A stretch of 64,000 bases of DNA from Flammula alnicola (taxonomy: Eukaryota > Basidiomycota > Agaricomycetes > Agaricales > Strophariaceae). Each line of letters opens with the position of its first letter. The first letter of the stretch is position 1. The position numbers and the translations under genes are program-made. Below the pieces are notes generated by a model. The model did not search any database, was not told the origin of the DNA, and saw nothing but the letters and a program-made list of their open reading frames with translations. Shown one piece after another: positions 57,199 to 64,000 of the stretch. The stretch is from the NCBI GenBank assembly GCA_015499995.1, contig JADNRV010000018.1, forward strand, positions 248,001 to 312,000. Direction: 5' to 3'.

Positions 57199-58190
57199 AT
57201 GTTCGTGCTCGCTTTCATTCTAAGCCTGATTTGCTACTTACAGATCTTACTCGTTTGCTCTAGATGATACGATATTTCCGTCTAAAGTGACGGGATTGCC
57301 CCCGTCTCCTACCATAGAGAACCCTGGAAGGGTGAATGTCGCGTACTGAAACCCACGAAGCTCTTTTCTAATATGCAGTTCTTAGGTCTTCCCAAGGGAT
57401 GATCCAGCCAAAGGTGCATACCCCATTGCCTGGCTTTCACGAACGTTATTCATCAGTCTTATTATCAGCCTCTGTCGTCTCACCCAGGCAAACAACGCCT
57501 ATCCAGTACGTGGGAAATCCATTCCTGATGAATAACGCGTTGGACAAACTCGACCACGCGTTCGGGGAAGTCATTACGATTTTGGAGCAGGAAAATCGGT
57601 CTCAAGATCGCGAAGAGATAGGAAATGGACTTTTGCACAAGTTCAAGAGCTGGAGAGACGAGTTGGAGAGGTTGCGGCTTGGGGAGGAAGCCTTGAAATC
57701 GGAGACCATCATTGACGAACCAGGGCCGGCCGAGCGAGAGGGCGGTATGTTCACTGATTGATCGATGTTTAAGAGTCGGGAAAATGCAAAATTTGTCCCA
57801 CCACCGATGTCATTCCACGACAACACCGACTTCTATCAAATTCGATCGAAACTCACAATTCCATTCACGGTTATACAATTCTCTTCGCGGGATTTTCACG
57901 CGGCACTTGACATTTGACATACAGCTCGACCATTCATGTCGTCACAGTCTGTTACATTCCTATCATCTACGCCATTCTGCTTATCTCCAGAAGAAGGTTC
58001 TTTCATCTTGGTCGGTGCTATGTTCTGCTTACCTGCCTGAGGGATGTTTTTCTTCTTGACTATTTCATATGAAGATTTTTCATGTTTTTTTATCGACCAG
58101 AATGTGGGGACATACCAACTGGTCGACCTTCCTTTTGGGGTATTCCAAGGAGAACGTCAAAAGTACTACTTGTCAGTTTTGGTAAGTTTC
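57199..58190 (+). CDS. Unresolved multi-exon hypothetical gene, probably with one membrane helix
   Basis: Several coding-looking segments lie in a row on the plus strand: DDTIFPSKVTGLPPSPTI near 57265-57330, a coiled-coil-like ORF 57399-57761 (NALDKLDHAFGEVITILEQ, then EELERLRLG-type heptads), NAKFVPPPMSFHDNTDF with IRSKLTIPFTVIQFSSRDF near 57780-57920, a hydrophobic run VVTVCYIPIIYAILLISRRR near 57935-58000, and GTYQLVDLPFGVFQGERQK near 58105-58170 ending at a GTAAGT. Exact joints could not be fixed (one candidate intron would be only 29 nt). No family recognised. Boundaries are approximate. Confidence 0.4.
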
Positions 58191-58595
58191 TTCCCTTGCC
58201 TGTCAAGTTTTTGTTACTGCTATGTCGATAACTTGCGACATCGAAATTTTGAAAGGACACGCAGTCACTAGTCATCGCCCATCTTCTATCGCAAAAAGTT
58301 GGGTACTGGCTCGTCTCGAAATGATTCACGCTACTCTCAGCTTTTTCAAATAGGCAATCTACCATTCCAATCACTGAACTAAAGTCCGGGGTCCGTTCCT
58401 TTATCTGAAATTTCCTAACAGGGTGTGGCGATTGGCCGGTCGAGGCTTCGAGCAAACTACTCATTCCGCAATTTCAATTACATACAGGGGGAATGAAGCA
58501 TGCATAAGAACACTGCATCTTGGCAACAGAAACGACACCTGTGGCAGGGAGAAAATCCCTTCTGGAATGTGTTCAGGGCTCCATTTCGTGCTTCA
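58191..58595. other. Intergenic, no gene
   Basis: May hold further exons of the preceding unresolved gene; no clear coding segment was found. It ends at the terpene synthase promoter. Confidence 0.35.
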
Positions 58596-58600
58596 TATAA
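58596..58600 (+). promoter_or_regulatory. Possible TATA box of the terpene synthase
   Basis: TATAA in CTTCATATAAGATC, about 105 bp before the ATG at 58705. Confidence 0.4.
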
Positions 58601-58704
58601 GATCTCGAGGGATACTATACTGAAAGGACTAAAGTAACCCTTCTCTCCTTCCACGCTCTTTTTGCGCCTCTGAACTCCACTGGCCTGTGCCTAACTCTCT
58701 CAGC

Positions 58705-60111
58705 ATGTCGGAAGAGCAATACCGAATCCCTGACCTTCTTCACGACTGGCCTTGGACTCGTCGTCTGAGCCCCTACTACACTGATGCGAAGCGGGACTCC
58801 AGTGGCTGGGTTAAATCCTTTCATCCCTTTGATCGACAAGGGCAGAGCGCTTTCGATGCCTGTGATCTCAGTACGTCTTCGTCCTTTTCGAATCAAGCTC
58901 TGAATCTTACCTCAAGTTGTGTCTCGTTGCAGATCTTCTCGCCAGTCTTACGTATTCCAACAGAGGAAAAGGTAAGCATATCCAGCGTCATACCATATCT
59001 CGGAATCATGTTTTGAGTTCAGACTTCATTCGCCTGGGATGCGACCTCATGAACTTCTATTTTGTATACGACGAATACACCGACGTCGCCGACCCATCCG
59101 CCGCCGAAAATTTGGCGAAAACAGTAATAGAAGCCATGAAATATCCCATTGCATCGTCTTCAAACACACCGCATCTTCTGGCTGATATGACACGGCAGTG
59201 GGTGCTTACTCGCGGATTTATACTCTTTGTGGAATCTAAGATATTGTTTTCCAGGTTCTGGGAGCGAGCAAAAGAATTAGCTGCACCAGGATCCCCTTGC
59301 TTCGACCACTTTATCGCGACTTCAGATACCTATCTTCGAGCAGTGGTCCAAGAGGCTCATGATAGAGTTCATCAACGGGTGCGGCCTTTGGATGACTACA
59401 TGAATCTCCGCAGAGACACATGTGGCGCACGACCGACTCTGGTTCTTATCGAGTTCGGCCTTGACCTTCCCGAAGTCGTCACCTCCCATCCATCGATTGT
59501 ATCCCTTACGGAGAGGGCGGTAGACCTCATCATCCTTGTCAACGTGAGTTGTTGGTAGCACGTCACGTCGCTGGATTCTGACTGCATTCCATTTCATTTG
59601 TATCTAGGACATGCACTCCTATGTCCGCGAAATATCTTGCGGTCTCGCCTATCACAACATCATCACGGTCGTCATGCACGAGTACAGTTTAGATCTTCAA
59701 GGGGCTCTCGACTGGCTTGGTGTCTATGCCGACGGCGTTGTTTCGCGATTCTTTTGTGACCTTCAGCGCGTCCCTTCATGGGGCTACGATGTTGACAAAA
59801 GAGTGCAAGTGTACATCGACGGTCTGGCTCAGTGGGTCCGGGGCAACGATGACTGGAGTTGTGAGGGGAAACGGTACCACGGGAACGATGGAATGAAGAT
59901 CAAAGAGACGCGTCTCATCAGCATACGGCCTAGGAGAATAAATTATCTCAAACCCGAGAGGAGCGTCGTATCAGATGCTGATAAACCTGAGCCCCGCCGG
60001 GCTAGCCGCCTCAAATTGATACAACAGCAACTGTGCGCATGGTGGCCTTTATTTTCCGGGAGGATATTAATGAGGAAGATCCTCAGACGGTTCACCGCAG
60101 TAAAGTTTTAG
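58705..60111 (+). CDS. Sesquiterpene synthase, protoilludene-synthase-like
   Basis: Class I terpene cyclase converting farnesyl diphosphate to a cyclic sesquiterpene. Five exons join to about 388 aa. The start MSEEQYRIPDLLHDWPWTRR resembles basidiomycete enzymes; the aspartate-rich metal site DEYTD is near residue 84 (FVYDEYTD), the second metal site NDMHSYVRE (NSE triad) near residue 222 with an intron between its N and D, and the diphosphate-sensing pair RY in GKRYHG near residue 310. The DEYTD form and overall layout fit the clade that includes Delta6-protoilludene synthases of mushrooms; the exact product is not predictable. The C-terminus runs about 70 residues beyond the RY motif and is basic. 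No P450, FAD oxidase or transporter gene was recognised next to it. Confidence 0.9.
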
Positions 60112-61305
60112 GCCGTAGGTTTCGAAGTTGATGCAGACCCATTCTAATTTAGCCCGTAGGATGTCCAGTCCTTTCGAAATGCATATGCTTTCGGAGGGAA
60201 CTGAACAAGGAGACAAAATGTATTGTTGGCAAGTTACCCACTCTTAGTAGATTGCGAACCTTTTTTTGGATACTTATTAGGCTAGTAAAACCTGTTTTTA
60301 CTTGACGACGTTAATGCTCTGGGTTCGCTTGAGGTCTCAAATTTGCTCAGTAATACATATCATTTTTTTGCCAAAAAAAGACGGGCCGAATTTCCCGATG
60401 CCTTTGACCGCAGCGCACAAGGCGACAGAGATCGAGATCCATAACAGGACTCGGATGGTGCACGCCTTGAATCGAAGACTGAAATTAGACGCCGGGATGC
60501 CATCATTTCTTATTTGTCATGATGACAAATAAGAAATGGGAAAAAAGGGCGCTAAACAAAACGATGGTCATTCTGACCTGGAAAGGACTTCTGAAAGATG
60601 AAGTCGAACTACCGGAAGACTGGATAAATACAAACGGGGTTTTAGGGGTATCGAGCTGCGAGAGGATGATAGAAGAGGGCGCAACAGGTACCCTCGCTCT
60701 CTGACATTTGTACTACTACAGCATTTATCGCCCCACTAACTAGTCCATATTCTAATCCGAATCTCTCGCGCATCTCGAGCAAGCCATAAGTTTCCCTCAA
60801 GACCCAGGCTTTCGATCAGCGTATAATGTGCAGACACAGTGATAAGCAAGTCTTACTATTACATTCAGGTATATCCCAGATTCAACTCGATCGACAGACG
60901 AACCGATTGGTTTAGTTCTTATACACCGTGACTACATGCCGGGTCCATTTTTCATGTTGGTTTCCTCTGGGCCGTCATGCGATCTGCGGAGGCTAGGCTG
61001 CGAAGATAAATAGCTGGTTCTACTCTACAGGCTGTTCCCTGAAAGTAAAGTAGGTGCTCACTATGACATCTCAGGTGTCCCGAATCCTGTCAGATTCATA
61101 GAGGTGTTGAATGCATCTATCCCTTTTGCCCTCACGATTTTTTTTGCAAAGCAGTAAAAAAAATACGACATCATGATTGCCCATTGTTATGAGATCATCT
61201 AATTTACTACTAAATTCACCTCCACCCTGATGTATCTTACAAAATAGGAACCGTGCCCAGGCGCCCACAAAAATTACAAGCGAGATGGAATTTTGACAAT
61301 AGATA
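60112..61305. other. Non-coding or decayed region with a perfect palindrome
   Basis: Open pieces near 60380-60535 (TAAHKATEIEIHNRTRMVHA, LNRRLKLDAGMP) and 60590-60705 (KGLLKDEVELPEDWINTNGV) on the plus strand look protein-like but are separated by the palindrome at 60504-60538 and stop codons; they may be a decayed gene of unrecognised family. The rest shows nothing. Confidence 0.4.
60504..60538. repeat. Perfect 35-nt palindrome
   Basis: Arms of 17 nt (CATTTCTTATTTGTCAT and its complement) with a single G between them. It could form a strong hairpin. It cuts through a protein-like open frame, so it could be an insertion scar or a template-switch product. Confidence 0.85.
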
Positions 61306-62646
61306 TCAGACCGATGTATCCTTCTCGAGGTGTCCCTTTGAACCTGTAACATCGCTCGATACCAACGACGTTCCTGTACGAGTGGCTGACTGATGTGTGG
61401 CAAAGGCCATCGGTTTTAGCACATAATTTGTGGTGCCAGGACCTCCCAATGTTGATGTACCAACGTGACGGCCGCCATATGCTTCTGTTCCTTCCGATGT
61501 GAGGCCACGACTGACCGCCAACATGATGAACGCCGGACAGATACCCTGAGGTTGGTATAGTCAATATTTATGTCATGGGGACGATAGCGGAGAATAATTC
61601 CTACCATAATTTGCGGCATGCAGTCCATAGGAATATACAGCGCATTGAGGCCGTCCAGTCCATCGTCGGGGGCAAGTTGGAACAGGATAAACTCGATCAT
61701 TTTACTAATAGACATGAACATGCCGGATTCGAGGATGAGAAGAATGACAGATCGATATCGAGTTTGAGACGGGCCAAAGGACATTGCGCCCAGACTTCGT
61801 GAGAGGTACCTGCGGTGGACCAGTCAGAGGACGTCTATAAAATACAGGAAAATATTGCTAACCAGATTCTTCCAGCCGTTAGAAGGGTAACGATAATATT
61901 TGTAACCATCGACACGGAGAGCATAGCCTGCGCCCACCGTATAGAGGCGGTTTCGTAAGGGTCAGGCGTAAAGTAGCGTCCTATGGCTCCGTATCCAGAG
62001 ACTAGTCCATAATAATATGAGTCTCTGGCAATCGGTCGCCTTGAATCAATTGGAACTTACTTGCTGTTCCAAGCACCATGATGACAGGGAGTGCAACTAC
62101 ATAGTAGTTCTTATTCCACACCATGAAACAGCGCCAGACAATAATCATGTCACCGAGCACAATCTGTGTAAGTCTTGTCAGTAATAGAGGATATCTAGCT
62201 GCTCGAGGTGCTCACCAGAGAAACATATAGCATATCCTTAGAACGATTAAGTGGGGTCGCGATATTTGCAAGGTATAGGATGGCTCCTCCGTCATCGTTG
62301 ACGTGGACGACGAACGCCTGGATGAGTCGGTCCAAGACAAGAGATATGTGTGAAGTCGCCAGGACATACCTGCTCTCAGAACTGGTTATATCTTTGTGCA
62401 CGGGATGGGCTATGAGGAACTTACATGAGGAGGAGTGCAGCAACCGGAAAATAATTTCGAACAACTTCCCGACGATTCGAGAGGGATAAAATCCAAATTA
62501 TTATCACGACAGTAAAGGCGCCTAGTGGACCATTTTAGTATTAGCGCTTGTAGTAGGAGACATTCATTCTACATACCCCAAAACGCCGAGGCCAACCAGC
62601 CGCCAATGAGGTACGCTTTGTCAATTGGGAAATTCGGTAATGCCAT
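61306..62646 (-). CDS. Seven-transmembrane protein, DUF6534-type
   Basis: Member of the large basidiomycete family of 7TM proteins with a C-terminal DUF6534 region; function unknown. The start MALPNFPIDKAYLIGGWLAS at 62646 is the family's usual opening. Then FTVVIIIWILSLSNRREVV, NYFPVAALLLM, RLIQAFVVHV, ANIATPLNRSKDMLYVSLIV, LGDMIIVWRCFMVWNKNYYV, SGYGAIGRYFTPDPYETAS, NIIVTLLTAGRIWYLSRSLG, YRSVILLILESGMFMSISKM and the cytoplasmic tail beginning GICPAFIMLAVSRG and ending GHLEKDTSV. About seven introns, all restoring frame. It follows the terpene synthase in convergent orientation. Any receptor-like role is speculation. Confidence 0.85.
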
Positions 62647-64000
62647 GACGGGGAAGTGAAACTGAATTCACTGTTATAGTTGAAGTCAAGGAAAAGCGGC
62701 ACAGCAAAGCTCGCGGAGGTGCTGACTTAAGTATGGCCTCATTGCCGTGTTGACCCTGCTATCACTGCTACTCTAACATTGATGCATGATGTTTCATTAC
62801 TTGGTATATAAACATCACAATACACTGAGTTTGACATGTTATTGACGGAGCAGGATACTTACTATGGACGTAGGGAGCGTTTCAGAAGCCCTCTCAATCG
62901 CCGTTTCATCAGGCGCCCAGCGCCGAGATGGTCGAGAACCCGAGGGGTAGCTTAATCGATATCTTGGTCAAGGGCTATTCTCAATGGGGTTTCACTGACG
63001 CTTCTCGTCTTTAAAAGATGATCAAAATGTGGCGGAGGGCTGAGAATGCAGTCGCTTCTCCAGTATATTGTCCAACATAGCCAACGCGGAGATCGGACTC
63101 TTGGATGCTGTGTATACTCATAAATGCATTCCACATCGGCCCCAAATTCAGCCGACAAGGATGGATGAAAAGGTCAGGACAACAACGGCGATGTCTACGG
63201 AAGAAATGAGGTCGTCTGACCATGGACGAGTCACTCTCCCTTTATCTCCCGTCCGAAACTTATTCTCTATGACATGATATCTTCTTCTATTCTTTCAAAC
63301 AAGATAATAGAGATACGCTCGATGCCTAGATTTGCATTCCTGCTATGGTACATACAAAATGCGGATTATCATGGGGTAATGTGGAGAAATATTTATTCAT
63401 GGAATATATACTGTAGTACTCGAGGACATTGTGGCATCCCGCCATATGTCTCTTGTCAGCAGATGGAAACCACATGTAGCTAGACAAATTTAGACCTACT
63501 GCCCTTTCCGCTCTATCAATCAAATTTGGCCACGGCGAACAAACGAAAAATGAAGTCAGAATCCCTGGCGATAGATTGCTTCCTGAATAGCTGAACGGCA
63601 GCGACGACTTGAAGGATTATACACTTTTTGAGGAGATTCCATGGGGTGGATATTGTCAGATCGTCAGATCCGTATCAAAGGAGTACCTATAACAATCGAT
63701 GTCAGAGGCTCTGTTCTCAATGGAGACTCGGAAACTTCTCGTCTTCAAGTGGCTTCGAAAATGATGGGCTCATGCCTTGTAGGTCCACACTAGATCCATC
63801 TTGATATCACTAGTACTTACGGATGTTGGCGTCTATTTTTACTTCGAAGTTCGCACACATGTTGACAATATTCCAAGATGGCTTTGAGTAAAACCAACGA
63901 GTATATTTCCAGACCAATTTTACATGACATCAGCAATAAACGGAATCGGTGAACCATTGCGCGAGCTCGACATTGGTTCGATGATTACTCCCACACTACG
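62647..64000. other. End of window, no gene recognised
   Basis: About 1.35 kb upstream of the 7TM gene. Overlapping short frames near 62952-63277 and 63274-63483 lack motifs; a gene entering from the right edge cannot be excluded. Confidence 0.4.

Overview
The window reads as nuclear DNA of a mushroom-forming basidiomycete (Agaricomycetes). The grounds are very intron-dense genes with introns mostly about 45-65 nt, a sesquiterpene synthase of the basidiomycete type, a seven-helix DUF6534-type membrane protein, WSC-domain and GPI-anchored secretory proteins, and small lineage-type gene duplications. No rRNA, tRNA, CRISPR or bacterial-style operon was seen. Gene models were built by eye: reading frames were joined across GT/GC...AG introns wherever homology carried over, so the outer limits of named genes are firmer than some inner junctions.

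Layout. 0.5-1.2 kb: possible tail-anchored membrane protein (-). 2.4-3.0 kb: short TIR element with flanking TA. 3.2-6.9 kb: DUR3-type urea transporter (+) cut by about 25 introns. 7.4-8.6 and 12.9-14.1 kb: two divergent copies of an uncharacterised protein family, with a third copy at 53.5-54.6 kb. 9.3-10.2 kb: SUR7/PalI (Rim9-like) pH-response membrane protein (-). 15.7-21.1 kb: three small secreted, probably GPI-anchored Ser/Thr-rich proteins; the first two are a recent duplication that includes the promoter. 22.1-24.0 kb: Sec61 alpha. 25.3-27.9 kb: PHO84-type phosphate transporter with a possible frame break. 28.6-30.1 kb: Mpv17/PMP22 protein (-). 31.6-32.8 kb: secreted double-WSC protein, preceded by a truncated copy of its own 5' end. 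33.1-36.7 kb: TRK potassium transporter (-). 37.3-41.6 kb: two GH5 exo-1,3-beta-glucanase genes (-), with a broken TRK fragment between them. 42.1-43.5 kb: mitochondrial citrate carrier (-). 43.7-44.7 kb: uroporphyrinogen-III synthase (+). 45.0-46.6 kb: Rtt106-like histone chaperone (-). 48.2-53.0 kb: two secreted amidohydrolase/decarboxylase-like genes separated by a 443-bp foldback element. 54.8-56.6 kb: eIF2 gamma (-). 57.2-58.2 kb: unresolved gene. 58.7-60.1 kb: sesquiterpene synthase. 61.3-62.6 kb: DUF6534-type 7TM protein (-).

How it fits together. Several conserved genes concern nutrient import (urea, phosphate, potassium) and basic cell functions (protein translocation, translation initiation, heme synthesis, citrate export, chromatin). 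Between them lie young duplicated accessory genes and small inverted-repeat elements. The repeated theme is local duplication: five families have two or three copies in 64 kb (uncharacterised family, GPI proteins, GH5, amidohydrolases, WSC 5' end). In two of the duplicated families one copy has changed an intron donor from GT to GC. No dedicated multi-gene pathway is evident; the terpene synthase has no recognisable P450 or oxidoreductase partner inside the window.
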